A stretch of 64,000 bases of DNA from JAXMAF01 sp046350555 (GCA_046350555.1 JAXMAF010000028.1:3176-67175); one strand, 5' to 3'. Shown: positions 35,537 through 44,956, counted from the first letter of the stretch. The notes: generated by a model not told the origin, from the letters alone. Program-made: numbers and translations.

Positions 35537-36298
35537 CTACTCGCCCGGGCTCTCCGAGAGCCGATATCCCACGCCGCGCACCGTCTCCACCATGCGCCCG
35601 AGCTCGCCGAGCTTGCGGCGAAGCGCGGTGATGTGCACGTCGACCGTCCGGCTGGAGAGCACGGTCGACTTGCCGTGGACCGCCGAGATGATCTGGTCGC
35701 GCGTTCGCACGAAGCCCGGTCGTTGCACCAGGAAGTGAAGGAGGCCGAACTCCGTGAGCGTGAGCTCGACCGGCTCGCCGTTGGCCATCACGACGTGCCG
35801 CGCCGGATCGACCACCAGCGCACCGCCGGCGAGCGAGATCCGACCCTCGGCGTTCGCCGCCTGCCCCGCGCCCTCGCGCCGGCGGAGGACGTTCTTCATG
35901 CGCGCCATCAGCACCTTCGGGCTGAATGGCTTGGTGACGTAGTCCTCGGCGCCGAGCTCGATCCCGGCGACGATGTCGGCCTCCTCGCCCTTGGCGCTCA
36001 CCATCACGATCGGGATCGAGCGGGTGTCGACGTTCTGCTTGAGTCGCCGGCAGACCTCGAGGCCGTCGAGATCCGGAAGCATGAGGTCGAGCACGATCAG
36101 GTCGGGCCGCTCGGACCGGACCCGCTCGAGCGCCACGCGTCCCGAGGCGACGTGCCGCGCCGTCATGCCTTCGCGCTGCACATGGAAGCGGATGAGCTCG
36201 GCGATCTCCGGTTCATCCTCGACGATCAGCACGTCACTCTGGGCCACGGAGCTCTCCTGCGCGCGGGTTGTCCGGACGGGGGTCGTCGAGGCGGTCAT
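35537..36298 (-). CDS. phoB: Phosphate-regulon response regulator PhoB
   Basis: This 253-residue OmpR/PhoB-type regulator has a receiver domain with VLIVEDEPEIAELI, phospho-acceptor Asp in LIVLDLMLPDLDG, and Lys in DYVTKPFSP. The DNA-binding winged helix follows (LTLTEFGLLHFLVQRPGFVR, RTVDVHITALRRKLGE, ETVRGVGYRLSE). The start MTASTTP at 36298 excludes an upstream stretch translated from a GA-rich tandem repeat. phoR follows about 30 bases downstream. Confidence 0.92.
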   Translation of the reverse strand: MTASTTPVRTTRAQESSVAQSDVLIVEDEPEIAELIRFHVQREGMTARHVASGRVALERVRSERPDLIVLDLMLPDLDGLEVCRRLKQNVDTRSIPIVMVSAKGEEADIVAGIELGAEDYVTKPFSPKVLMARMKNVLRRREGAGQAANAEGRISLAGGALVVDPARHVVMANGEPVELTLTEFGLLHFLVQRPGFVRTRDQIISAVHGKSTVLSSRTVDVHITALRRKLGELGRMVETVRGVGYRLSESPGE

Positions 36299-36367
36299 GC
36301 GGAAGGGAGTATCCCAAGTGGCATCGGACCTGTTGTGAAGATCGTGTTCAGGCGCGGTGAGGGTTGG

Positions 36368-36446
36368 GGGAGAGGGCAGGGGAGAGAGGAGAGAGGAGAG
36401 AGGAGAGAGGAGACAGGAGACAGGAGAGAGGAGAGAGGGAAGGGAA
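36368..36446. repeat. GA-rich tandem repeat upstream of phoB
   Basis: Units of GAGAGGA and GAGACAGGA repeat about ten times on the plus strand. It lies 70-150 bases upstream of the phoB start, in the promoter zone, where a change of length could affect expression. Confidence 0.9.
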
Positions 36447-36551
36447 GCCGCCAGAGCGCCGCGACGCGCGGGGCTCTGATCGACGGCGCCCGCGCCCAAA
36501 CGTCAACCCGGATCCCGGATCCCTGATTCCCGACTCCTGTCCGCCGCCTCC

Positions 36552-37112
36552 TCACGACCTCGGCGCATCCGCCGGCTCTCGCACCGTGGCCGGTGTCCGA
36601 GCGTTCGAGCTCAGCGTCGCCCGGCCGTCGATGCGGATGATGCCGCTCGGGCGACCGGCAGCGGCGAGGAGGTCGAGGAGCTCCGTGTCGTCGACCCGCT
36701 GGATGCTCCCGTCGCCGCCGATGCGGAGTCGATCGAGCACCTCTGGATCGAGCGCCATGCGGGCGATGGCGAAGTCGGCGGCGACCGGCCGCTCCTGGGC
36801 CGTCGGACCGGCCGGGGTCGCGGCGCCGCTGTCGATCGCCGGGCCTGCGTCGGCGCGGCGATCGTTCGTCGAGGCGTCCATCGCCGCGCGGATCGGAAGC
36901 AGCGCCGCGGTCGCGAGCACCGCGATCGCGCCGAGCACCGCCAGCGTGCGGGCGCGGCGGATGCGTCCGGCGCGGCGCGATGCCTGGGCTCGCAGCACGA
37001 CGCCGAGGATCTCGTCGCGCCGCCGCGCGAGCATGGCCTGAGACTCCGCCGTGGCGCCGTCGGCGATGGCTGCGGCGTCGAAGGACGAACCGTCTGATTC
37101 ACGTGGGATCAT
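36552..37112 (-). CDS. Single-span membrane protein linked to an ECF sigma factor
   Basis: From MIPRESDGSSFDAAAIAD at 37112 the protein is 186 residues with one membrane helix (TLAVLGAIAVLATAALLPI) near residue 55. The cytoplasmic part has a charged helix (MLARRRDEILGVVLRAQ). The outer part contains LDPEVLDRLRIGGDGSIQRV. It overlaps the end of the sigma-factor gene by 14 bases and so is probably its anti-sigma factor or membrane partner, but no zinc-finger anti-sigma motif is seen. The function is inferred from position. Confidence 0.6.
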   Translation of the reverse strand: MIPRESDGSSFDAAAIADGATAESQAMLARRRDEILGVVLRAQASRRAGRIRRARTLAVLGAIAVLATAALLPIRAAMDASTNDRRADAGPAIDSGAATPAGPTAQERPVAADFAIARMALDPEVLDRLRIGGDGSIQRVDDTELLDLLAAAGRPSGIIRIDGRATLSSNARTPATVREPADAPRS

Positions 37113-37773
37113 CGTCGAGCTCCTTCCGAAGTCGCGCGAGGATGCGATTGAGTCGGCCATCGACCGCGCCCGCTCCGAGGCCGAGCGCGGCGCCGATCCT
37201 TCCGAGCGTCCAGCCAAAGCGGAAGCGCGCCGCGACGAGCTCGGCGTCGCGCGGCGCGAGCTTCGCGAGCCGCGGGGTCAGTTCGGCGACCTGCGCGTCG
37301 AGTTCGGCGGCCTCCGTGACCGGATCGGCGCGGCGCGGCGCCGGCGTCCTCGGCGCCGCGACCGTCTCTCGCCGGGCCGACGCATCGGGCGTCGCGTCGT
37401 CGAGGTTCAGCGCTGGTCGCGGGACTCCTCGCCCGGCGCTCGCAGCGGGCGCGGCCGGCGCCACTCCGGCGCGCCGCGCCTCGCGCCGGGCGCGCCGTTG
37501 CTCGGAGCGCAGCGCGTCGAGGACGCACGACTCGATCGTCCGGGCGAGCCACGCCTCGAGCTGCGCCTCGGTCTCGATCGCCGGCAGCGATCGCACGACG
37601 CGAAGGAAGGTCTCCTGGACGGCATCGAGGCAGAAGCTCTCGTCGCGGCCGCTGCGACGTCGCGCCACCGCCAGCGCCCACGCGAAGCGATCGCGGTAGA
37701 GCTCGGCGAGCGGCGCCGGTTCGCCGGCACGGATCGCCCGCGTCAGTTCGCCGATGGTTCGCGCGGCGGACAT
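37099..37773 (-). CDS. ECF-type RNA polymerase sigma factor
   Basis: A 224-residue sigma-70 family protein. Region 2 is AELYRDRFAWALAVARRRSG...CLDAVQETFLRVVRSLPAI...LEAWLARTIESCVLDALR. Region 4 is LAPRDAELVAARFRFGWTLGRIGAALGLGAGAVDGRLNRILARLRKE, read from separate segments. A 60-residue Ala/Pro-rich linker between the domains is longer than usual. The start MSAARTIGELT at 37773 fits the family. The next gene overlaps its end and is probably co-transcribed. Confidence 0.82.
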   Translation of the reverse strand: MSAARTIGELTRAIRAGEPAPLAELYRDRFAWALAVARRRSGRDESFCLDAVQETFLRVVRSLPAIETEAQLEAWLARTIESCVLDALRSEQRRARREARRAGVAPAAPAASAGRGVPRPALNLDDATPDASARRETVAAPRTPAPRRADPVTEAAELDAQVAELTPRLAKLAPRDAELVAARFRFGWTLGRIGAALGLGAGAVDGRLNRILARLRKELDDDPT

Positions 37774-37844
37774 GTTCGATTCTTGGCATGGATGGCGGTG
37801 CCACGCCGCGGTGCGCCATCGCACGCGCCGCGGCCTGAGATGCG

Positions 37845-38870
37845 TCACTTCCCCTTGGTCGCGGCCTCGAGCTCGCGAATGCGCGCGTCGCGCGCGGCGA
37901 TCTCCTTTCGCCACTCCGACTCGGCGTCCACGAGCCGACGCTCCTGCACCGCCGCGCGGTCGCGCTCGGTCTGGAGGGCGCTCTTCGCGGCCTCGACGGC
38001 GCCTTCGAGCTGGCCGATCCGGCTGCGCGCCTCGAGAAGCTGCGACTCGAACTGCTGGCGCGCCTGCTGCATCGCCTGTTCGACCGACTGCTTGGCCGAG
38101 AGATCGGACCTGGACTTGGCCGCGCCGGACGAACCGCGGAGGGCGCGGATGATCTCCTTCAGCGTCTGCTGCCCCTCGACGGGTCCGCGGGCGAGGATCA
38201 GGCGCGTGGGCTCGTGGTACTTCACGTCCATGAGCGACGCGCGCTCGCCCAGCGCCACACGAAGGCCCGACTCCACCGCGTCGAGGATCGTGCCCGCGGG
38301 AATCCCCGATTCGATCACGTCGCCGATCGACTCGACGGCCATCGCGTTCGACGACACCTGCATGGCGCCGGTCACCTGCACCCTGAAGGTCGGCTGGGCG
38401 TCGGGTTGCTCGGCGTTGACGCGCACGATCTCGACGACCAGCGCGTCCGGCGTTCCCGGCTTCTCCTCGCGCTCGATGAGGCTCAGCGCGGTCACGAGGT
38501 CGATGCGCTTGAGGGAGAGCCGCGGAATCGGCAGGGCCTCGGCCTCCTGCCCCACGACGAGGTTCACCGCGGGAGTCGCGCGGCGCAGCGCGGCGAGGTA
38601 CTCGCGAAGCGTGCCGCCCGCGAACTCGAGGTCGAAGAGGACAGGCGCCTCGCCGGGCTGGGCTTCCGTTGCGGCGGGCGGGGCGCTCTTCGCCGCCGCG
38701 GCCTTGGCGGCGGGTCCGTCAGCGGGGCTGGCCGCGCCCTTCGCGGCGACGGCGCCAGGCGCGACGGCCGGCGACGCGGCGTCGTCCATGGCGGCCACCG
38801 CATGGGCGGTCAACAGGTTCGACGAGAGGATGGCGGCGAAGATGGTCGTGGCGAGAGAGGTCAACGGCAT
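37845..38870 (-). CDS. Secreted coiled-coil protein of unknown function
   Basis: AAGGAG lies about eight bases before the ATG at 38870, giving 341 residues. A signal peptide (PLTSLATTIFAAILSSNLLTAHAVA) and an Ala/Pro linker lead to a domain (VLFDLEFAGGTLREYLAALR, VNLVVGQEAEALPIPRLSLK, LVTALSLIE) resembling secretin/TonB short N-terminal domains of the STN type. The last 90 residues form a coiled coil (ESQLLEARSRIGQLEGAVEA...). It may be a structural envelope protein. The reading frame runs open into the anmK gene upstream only by chance. Confidence 0.62.
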   Translation of the reverse strand: MPLTSLATTIFAAILSSNLLTAHAVAAMDDAASPAVAPGAVAAKGAASPADGPAAKAAAAKSAPPAATEAQPGEAPVLFDLEFAGGTLREYLAALRRATPAVNLVVGQEAEALPIPRLSLKRIDLVTALSLIEREEKPGTPDALVVEIVRVNAEQPDAQPTFRVQVTGAMQVSSNAMAVESIGDVIESGIPAGTILDAVESGLRVALGERASLMDVKYHEPTRLILARGPVEGQQTLKEIIRALRGSSGAAKSRSDLSAKQSVEQAMQQARQQFESQLLEARSRIGQLEGAVEAAKSALQTERDRAAVQERRLVDAESEWRKEIAARDARIRELEAATKGK

Positions 38871-38896
38871 GATGGTCGTCTCCTTGGCTGGCATGC

Positions 38897-39001
38897 ATGG
38901 GTCCCGGTCGATCCTCGCGCCCCGCTCAACCCGCTCCTCCGCCTCGGGCGCCGCCGTCGTGGGCAACGGATCAGAAGCGTCGAGGCCGTCTGGCATCCGC
39001 A
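38897..39001 (+). repeat. MITE-like interspersed repeat, copy 8 (diverged)
   Basis: GGTCCCGGTCGATCCTCGCG at the left and GTGGGCAACGGATC...GGCATCCGCACG at the right match the family with many substitutions. It lies between the coiled-coil protein gene and anmK. Confidence 0.65.
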
Positions 39002-39157
39002 CGGGTCGGGCAGAGCGTTGCGCGAGCGGCACGAAGGCGCCGACCACGGAGAACGCCGCCGACGAACGCGTTTCGCGCGCGTCGTCGGGAAAAACGGCGT
39101 GGGCCGGAGGTCGAGCCGCTCGGGGCTTGACCCGCGCGGACTCCCGTTCGCGCCGCC

Positions 39158-40439
39158 TCAGCCAATCCAGGACCCGGCCCGGCCCGCGCGGCCCAGCCGG
39201 CCGGTGACCTTCGGGCAGGTGATCTCGACGCCGTCGTCGGCCAGGGCGCCGAGCACCGCCATCGCGAGCGCCTCGCGCGCCTCGATCGGCACGCCGAGCT
39301 CCACGGTCGTCCGGAGCGGCGCCGCGCTGCGCCGCGCGATGGCGCCGAGCAGCGGTCGATGCCGCGCGCCGCCGCCGGCGACGACGATCTCGTCGACGCG
39401 ATGCTCGCGGATGGCGGCACCGATCTCCTGGCAACGGCCTCCGTCGCGGTCGCGGCGAGGTCGTTCGGCGCGAGTCGTCCGCGATGCGCTCGATCCAGGC
39501 CAAGGCCTCGTCTCCCGTGCCGAGCGAGCGATGCGCTTTCCGTTGCGGCGCGAGGATCGCCGCGAGCGCGGCGCGCGCGGACTCGTCGACGCGCCCCGCC
39601 GCGGCCGCCGCGCCGTCGGCGTCGAAGGGAACGCCAAGCACCGATCGCGCCACCGCGTCGAGCACCTGGTTGCATGCGCAGACGTCGCCGCCGGCGAGGT
39701 CGCACACATGGCCGACCGAATCCGGCGGCAGGACCGTCGTGTTGCAGAAGCCGCCGAGGTTCACGACGGCGCGGCGCCTCGCTGCATCTCGGAAGAGCAC
39801 CCAATCGGCGATCGGCGTGATCGGTGCGCCCTGTCCGCCGGCGGCGAGGTCCGCCTGGCGCAGGTCGGAGACGACGCGACAGCGCAGCCGTGCGGCGATC
39901 GGCGCGGGATTCAGCAATTGCCACGAGACCGGCGGCGCGTGCACGACGGTCTGGCCGTGGGCGGCCACGAGGTCGATCGGCGCGTCGGCGGCGTGGCCAC
40001 GACCGCGTCGATCGATCGGGTCACTTCGATCGACCTGATCGCCTGGTTGACCTGGTTGACCTCGTTGACCTGGTTGACCTCGTTGACCTGGTTCATCTCG
40101 TTCGCTTCGATCAGTTCGTTCACCCTGTTCACGTCGCTCGACAGGCGCGCGTTCATCCGGCGAGGTCGAAGGACTTCCCGCGACCAGCTCCGCGATCGCC
40201 TCGGCGTGCAGTTCGCCGAAGCGCCACGCGATCGTCGCGAACTCCCGCGCGGTCATCGGCCGCTGCGACGCCGCATCGCGCAGCGCCGCGGCCAGCGCCC
40301 CGAGGGGACGCGATGCATGGCGGACGAGCGTGGCGCGAAGCTCCAGTCCGCCGCCGTCGATCCGGGCGAGCGCGAGGTCCATCCCGTCGATGCTGGTGCC
40401 GGTCATCACCCCGACGACGAGCCGCGGACGCGTTGACAT
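39158..40439 (-). pseudogene. anmK: Anhydro-N-acetylmuramic acid kinase, frameshifted, with repeat-encoded insert
   Basis: AnmK phosphorylates and opens 1,6-anhydro-MurNAc during peptidoglycan recycling. The N-terminus VVGVMTGTSIDGMDLALARI is diagnostic; further motifs are DLVAAHGQTVVHAPP, AVVNLGGFCNTTVLP and GGDVCACNQVLDAVAR. Near 39470 the frame shifts to read APNDLAATATEAVA, and near 39440 again to read CQEIGAAIREHRVDEIVVAGGGARHRPLLGA, ending at 39158 with KVTGRLGRAGRAGSWIG (read from separate segments). Two small indels rebuild an intact enzyme. An insert rich in Gln/Gly/Arg/Asp (about 60 residues) between helices is encoded by a tandem DNA repeat and is absent from typical AnmK. Confidence 0.8.
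40041..40110. repeat. 9/18-bp tandem repeat inside anmK
   Basis: Alternating GTTGACCTG and GTTGACCTC units (about seven). It encodes GQPGQRGQPGQRG-type sequence in the anmK frame. The unit is a multiple of three, so copy number can change without breaking the frame. Confidence 0.9.
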
Positions 40440-40509
40440 CGCCCACGGTAGCGCCGCGCCGCAGCGCGGCTTCGTCGCCCGTCTCGCCGCGCGGGCCGGC
40501 GCGCAGCGC

Positions 40510-42063
40510 TCACGCGTGCGCCTGGGCGCGCAGCCGCGCCCACGCCTGCACGACGTCTTCCCGCGTCGTCCACGTGCCGCCGATCGACATCCGCAGCGTC
40601 GTCCGGCCGTCGAGCTTCGTGTGCGTGAGGTACATCGCGCCCGAGGCGTTGACCGCGGCCATGAGGCGTTCGTTCATCTCGTTCGCCCGATCGATCCCCT
40701 CGCCGCCGCGGAGCCGGAAGGCGACCAGGTTCAGCGGCGGATCGACCGCGAGCTCGAAGCGATCGTCGGCGCGAACCCATCCGGCGAACTCCTGCGCCCA
40801 TGCGACATGCTCGCGGACGCGGGCGCGCAGGCCCTCCACGCCGAAGTGGCGGATCGCGAACCACAGCTTGAGCGCCCGGAAGCGCCGCCCGAGCGGAACC
40901 TGCCAGTCGCGGTAGTCGATCACCTTCCCCGACGATGTCGCGCTGTTGCGCAGGTACTCGGGCAGCACGCTGAGCGCCCGCACCAGGGTGGCGCGGTCGC
41001 GCACCCAGAAGCAGTCGCAGTCGAAGTTGACGAACATCCACTTGTGCGGGTTGAAGCAGTAGCTGTCGGCGTGCTCGAGGCCGTCGTGGATCGAGCGGAA
41101 CTCCGGGCAGAGCGCCGCCGTTCCGCTCATCGCGGCGTCGACGTGCAGCCAGGTGCCGTGGCGGCGGCAGATCTCGCCGATGGCCCGCACGGGATCGATC
41201 GCGTTCGATCCGGTCGTGCCGACCGTCGCGCAGCAGAACGCCGGCACGAGTCCGGCGGCGCGATCCGCGGCGATGCTCCCTTCGAGCGCGTCGGGCCGCA
41301 TCGCGAATCGATCGTCCACGTCGACCAGCCTCAGGTTGGCCCGTCCGAGTCCGGCGATGGCCATCGCCTTCTCGACCGACGAATGCGCCTGCGTCGACGT
41401 GTAGGCGACGAGCGGTCCGTGCGCACCGGGCGCGATCTGCGCATCGTCGCCGGAATGCGCGGCGTCGCCGGTCCCGCCGGGCCCCGCGCGCCACTTCGCC
41501 GCCCGGGTCGTCGCCTGCGCCATCCCGTGCGCGTCGCTCTGGAATCCCGTGGCCCGCTCGCGCGCCGCGACGAGCGCGCACAGCACGCTGCTGCTCGCCG
41601 TGTCCTGGATGACGCCGCCGCCCGTTCCGGGACCGCCGCCGGCGTCGCTCAGGAAGGCGCGCGGCAGGTCGAGCATCTCGACCAGCCAGTCGAGCATGTG
41701 CGTCTCCAGCTCCGTGCATGCCGGGCTCGTCGCCCAGAGCATGCCCTGCACGCCGAGGCCGGCGGAGAGCATCTCGCCGAGGATCGCCGGGGGAGACGAA
41801 TTGGCCGGGAAATACGCGAAGAACGAAGGGTGCTGCCAATGGGTGATCGCCGGCATCACGATCCGCCGGACGTCCTCGAGCATCGCGTCGAACGATTCGC
41901 CGGTCGTCGGCGGACGGGATGGAAGGAGCGCGCGCACGTCGCCCGGATTCGCGCGCGACAGGACCGGATAGCGCTCCGGCGTGCGCTGGAGCCCTTCGAG
42001 ATAGTCGGCGATGAAGTCGACGACGCGATGCGCGTCGCCTCGGAAGGAATCGAGTGTGGACAC
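40510..42063 (-). CDS. PLP-dependent aromatic-L-amino-acid decarboxylase family protein
   Basis: This 517-residue group II decarboxylase has the usual N-terminus (DFIADYLEGLQRTPERYPVL), HWQHPSFFAYFPANSSPPAILGE (in parts), the PLP-site HVDAAMSGTAALCPEF, and the catalytic Lys in SYCFNPHKWMFVNFDCD. It decarboxylates aromatic amino acids (tryptophan, tyrosine or DOPA) to amines; the exact substrate is not deducible. The linker near residue 190-215 is Gly/Ala-rich. It is divergent from the UDP-glucuronate decarboxylase gene. Confidence 0.9.
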   Translation of the reverse strand: MSTLDSFRGDAHRVVDFIADYLEGLQRTPERYPVLSRANPGDVRALLPSRPPTTGESFDAMLEDVRRIVMPAITHWQHPSFFAYFPANSSPPAILGEMLSAGLGVQGMLWATSPACTELETHMLDWLVEMLDLPRAFLSDAGGGPGTGGGVIQDTASSSVLCALVAARERATGFQSDAHGMAQATTRAAKWRAGPGGTGDAAHSGDDAQIAPGAHGPLVAYTSTQAHSSVEKAMAIAGLGRANLRLVDVDDRFAMRPDALEGSIAADRAAGLVPAFCCATVGTTGSNAIDPVRAIGEICRRHGTWLHVDAAMSGTAALCPEFRSIHDGLEHADSYCFNPHKWMFVNFDCDCFWVRDRATLVRALSVLPEYLRNSATSSGKVIDYRDWQVPLGRRFRALKLWFAIRHFGVEGLRARVREHVAWAQEFAGWVRADDRFELAVDPPLNLVAFRLRGGEGIDRANEMNERLMAAVNASGAMYLTHTKLDGRTTLRMSIGGTWTTREDVVQAWARLRAQAHA

Positions 42064-42190
42064 CGGTCAGTATTGGAACGCAACGGCGCCGGCGGCCGTC
42101 CCCGTCCGGCCATTCGCGCCGCCGCCGTCCGACGGCGCCCGTCGCCCGCGGTGCATCGCCCGTCGCGGCCCGCCATGTACACTCTCCGCC

Positions 42191-43162
42191 GTGATCCAAC
42201 GCATCCTCGTCACCGGCGGCGCCGGGTTTCTCGGCTCCCATCTCTGCGATCGCCTCGTGGGCGCGGGACACGACGTCATTTGCGTCGACAACTTCTTCAC
42301 CAGCCAGAAGAGCAACATCGAGCACCTGCTCGGGAAGCGCAACTTCGAGCTGATCCGCCACGACGTGACGCATCCGATGTGGGTGGAGGTCGATCAGGTC
42401 TACAACCTCGCGTGCCCCGCGGCGCCCGGCCACTACCAGTACAACCCGATCAAGACGATCAAGACGTCGGTGATGGGCGCGATCAACGTGCTCGGCCTTG
42501 CGCGGCGCAACCGCTCCAAGGTGCTGCACGCCTCGACGAGCGAGGTCTACGGCGATCCCACGGTCCATCCGCAGCCGGAGACGTACTGGGGCAACGTCAA
42601 CCCGATCGGACCCCGGGCCTGCTACGACGAAGGCAAGCGCGCCGCGGAGACGATCTTCTTCGACTACCGGCGCCAGAACGGCGTGAACATCCGCGTGGTG
42701 CGCATCTTCAACACGTACGGTCCGCGCATGCATCCATACGACGGTCGCGTGGTCAGCAACTTCATCCGCCAGGCGCTCGAGAACGCGCCGATCTCGATCT
42801 ACGGCGATGGCAGCCAGACACGCTCGTTCTGCTACGTCGACGACCTCATCGACGCGATGCTGAGGATGATGGACATGCCCGACGACTTTCCCGGTCCCGT
42901 GAACATCGGCAACCCCGGAGAGTTCACGATCCGCCAGCTCGCTGAGATGGTGATCGAGCTGAGCGGGTCGTCGTCGAGGATCGTCGGCGGCCGGCCGAAG
43001 CCGCAGGACGATCCGATGCAGCGCAAGCCCGACATCACGCTGGCGCGCACCAAGCTTGGATGGGAGCCGAAGGTCGCCTTGCGCGAAGGGCTGCGCCGGA
43101 CGATCGAGTGGTTCCGGTCGATCGACCTGACGCAGTACCGACCGCCGACGCCGAACTACTAG
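42191..43162 (+). CDS. UDP-glucuronate decarboxylase (UDP-xylose synthase)
   Basis: This 323-residue extended SDR enzyme converts UDP-glucuronate to UDP-xylose for surface polysaccharides. The NAD site is ILVTGGAGFLGSHLCDRL and the catalytic YxxxK appears as ACYDEGKRAAE. Other family marks are YNLACPAAPGHYQYNPIKT, STSEVYGDP and RIFNTYGPRMHPYDGRVVSN (in parts). The GTG at 42191 is the best start, since similarity begins with IQRILVTGG. The TAG stop at 43160-43162 is part of the CTAG target of the IS element, which was inserted without damaging the reading frame. Confidence 0.92.
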   Translation: MIQRILVTGGAGFLGSHLCDRLVGAGHDVICVDNFFTSQKSNIEHLLGKRNFELIRHDVTHPMWVEVDQVYNLACPAAPGHYQYNPIKTIKTSVMGAINVLGLARRNRSKVLHASTSEVYGDPTVHPQPETYWGNVNPIGPRACYDEGKRAAETIFFDYRRQNGVNIRVVRIFNTYGPRMHPYDGRVVSNFIRQALENAPISIYGDGSQTRSFCYVDDLIDAMLRMMDMPDDFPGPVNIGNPGEFTIRQLAEMVIELSGSSSRIVGGRPKPQDDPMQRKPDITLARTKLGWEPKVALREGLRRTIEWFRSIDLTQYRPPTPNY

Positions 43163-44712
43163 GAGCTTGCGTCACAGCCGAGATCCGTGACCGTCTTGCC
43201 CGCGCCGTGGGTCGATTCCCTCGCGACTGCGGCGTCGACCCGATCGGGGACTCCTCGCGGCGCTGCGGCGACCGCTTCGGGATCACACCGCCATCGTCGC
43301 CATCCGTCTCAGGTTCATCGCCATCGTCACGAGGTTCAGCTCGCCAGTCACCTTCCTCAATCCTCGCAGACTGAACTGCCTGAATCCCATCGCCTCCTTC
43401 AGCCATCCGATCGGTGGCTCCGCGAGGTGCTTCCTTTCCTTGTATCTCTTGCGTCCCTCCTCCGTCCTCAGCATGGCCGCCATCCGGCCGCGCGCCGAGT
43501 CCGGATCCGGCGGCCGCCTCGACGCCTTGCCCTCCCGGCCCACGGCGAGACAGCCAGTCGTCCCCTCGCGCGCTCCAGCCGCCACCGGTTGCGCTCGCAC
43601 GAGAAGCCGGCGTCGGCCAGCACCGTCTTCACGATCGTCGTCGGCGATCCGTCGACGCCCACGCCCAGCGCCCGCTCGGACCTCTCGATCATCGGGATCA
43701 GCATCGACTGGTCGCACGGGCACTGCTGCACGTCCACCGCCACCACGATCCTCGCGGTCGAGTCGACCGCGAGCGCCGCGTTGTAGCACTGCTGATACGC
43801 GCCGCTTCCGTCCTGCATGATCCGACTGTCGGGATCGGTGAAGTTCTCCTGCGCCTTCGGCTCGGGCGTGCCGGAGTGCTGGCGGGGCGGCGAGCCTGCG
43901 TCGTCGTCCTCGTCCCTGCGGCGCTTCGCCTCCGCCGCCTTCGCCTCGGCGTCGGCCTTCGTGCGCTCCTCCAGCCGCCGCTTTGCCGCGACGATCCTCG
44001 TCAGCCGCGACTCGCGGCGGCGCAGCTCCTGCGGCAGCTCGTCGCCGCGGAAGTCCGGACCGAACTGCACGTCCTCGGCCAGGTCCTCGCCCTTGGCCTT
44101 GGCGACGATCGCCGCGATCTCCTTCCCGATGCGCTGCTCCTCCTCCTTCATGCGGGCGTGGCTCATCGCCTTCCGCTTGCTGGCATCGGCCCGGATCTTC
44201 GTGCCGTCGATGGCGAGCGTCCCGAGCGTGACGAGTCCGGTCTCGGCCGCGATGCGGACCACCTGCGCGAAGAGCGCCTGGAAGGCGTCGAGGTGCCGTT
44301 CCCGGAAGCGGCAGATCGTCCGATGGTCCGGCGCGTGGCCCGCGGCGAGGAACCGGACGGGGACGGAGTCCTCGATCGCCTTGGCGATGCGCCGCGACGA
44401 GAAGGTTCCGGTGCAGTAGCAGTAGACGAGCACCTTGAGCATCATCGCCGGGTGGTAGGGCAGGTTGCCCTGCTCCCGGCCGCGATACCAGGACAGGATC
44501 GGCCCCAGGTCCAGCTGGTCCACGGTGTCGGAGACGAAGTGCGAGAGGTGGCCGCCGGGCAGCCACTCCCGAAGCGACGGCGGCAGCAGCAGGTGCTGGT
44601 CGGGCTCGTACGGACGAAAGGCGCTCTCCATGCGGCTCTATTCGCACCAGGGCCGCCAGCGGTTTTTTGTGGACGCGAAAATGGTTGTGCAATCAGCCTG
44701 TGACGCAAGCTC
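43163..44712 (-). mobile_element. IS1182-like insertion sequence, 1550 bp
   Basis: Terminal inverted repeats GAGCTTGCGTCACAG (43163-43177) and CTGTGACGCAAGCTC (44698-44712) are perfect over 15 bases. Each end is flanked by CTAG (43159-43162 and 44713-44716), consistent with a 4-bp palindromic target duplication. A single transposase gene fills the element on the minus strand. The left target copy forms the stop codon of the UDP-glucuronate decarboxylase gene. Confidence 0.92.
43283..44631 (-). pseudogene. IS1182-family transposase, one frameshift
   Basis: A DDE transposase with MESAFRPYEPDQHLLLPPSL, HLSHFVSDTVDQLDLGPIL, YHPAMMLKVLVYCYCTGTFS, SRRIAKAIEDSVPVRFLAAG, LGTLAIDGTKIRADASKRKA and VLADAGFSCERN, all typical of IS1182. 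Near 43580 the frame shifts; the C-terminus then reads TTGCLAVGREGKA, GRKRYKERKHLAEPPIGWLK, EAMGFRQFSLRGLRKVTGEL and ends at 43283. One deleted base would explain it. The element may therefore be inactive, unless this is a sequencing indel or programmed frameshift. Confidence 0.85.
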
Positions 44713-44714
44713 CT

Positions 44715-44733
44715 AGGTTCTGAGACAGAACCT
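44715..44733 (+). terminator. Hairpin originally following the UDP-glucuronate decarboxylase gene
   Basis: AGGTTCTG, AGA, CAGAACCT form a perfect 8-bp stem with a 3-base loop, without a T-run. Before the IS inserted, it would have started at the stop codon of the upstream gene. It is probably a weak terminator or 3' stabilising stem. Confidence 0.5.
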
Positions 44734-44956
44734 CGCACGAGCACGACAGCGCCGCCCGGATCCGGCGCGAAGCCGTCGCGTTCGATCGGTCCAGGACATC
44801 AACCATCCTCTCACCAAAAAAATACCGTACATTCCACCCCGTCGCCGATATCCGTGGTATCCTGACGGAAACCGAACGCAATGAAGCGGCTCGGTCGCGT
44901 CCGATACGAATCACGACACACCACTGGACATGCACGGCATGGAAAGGCCCTCGGTT

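Noticed and set aside
44740..44956. SOS box upstream of recA
   Set aside because: Some AT-rich sequence is present, but no recognisable inverted-repeat LexA site could be supported.
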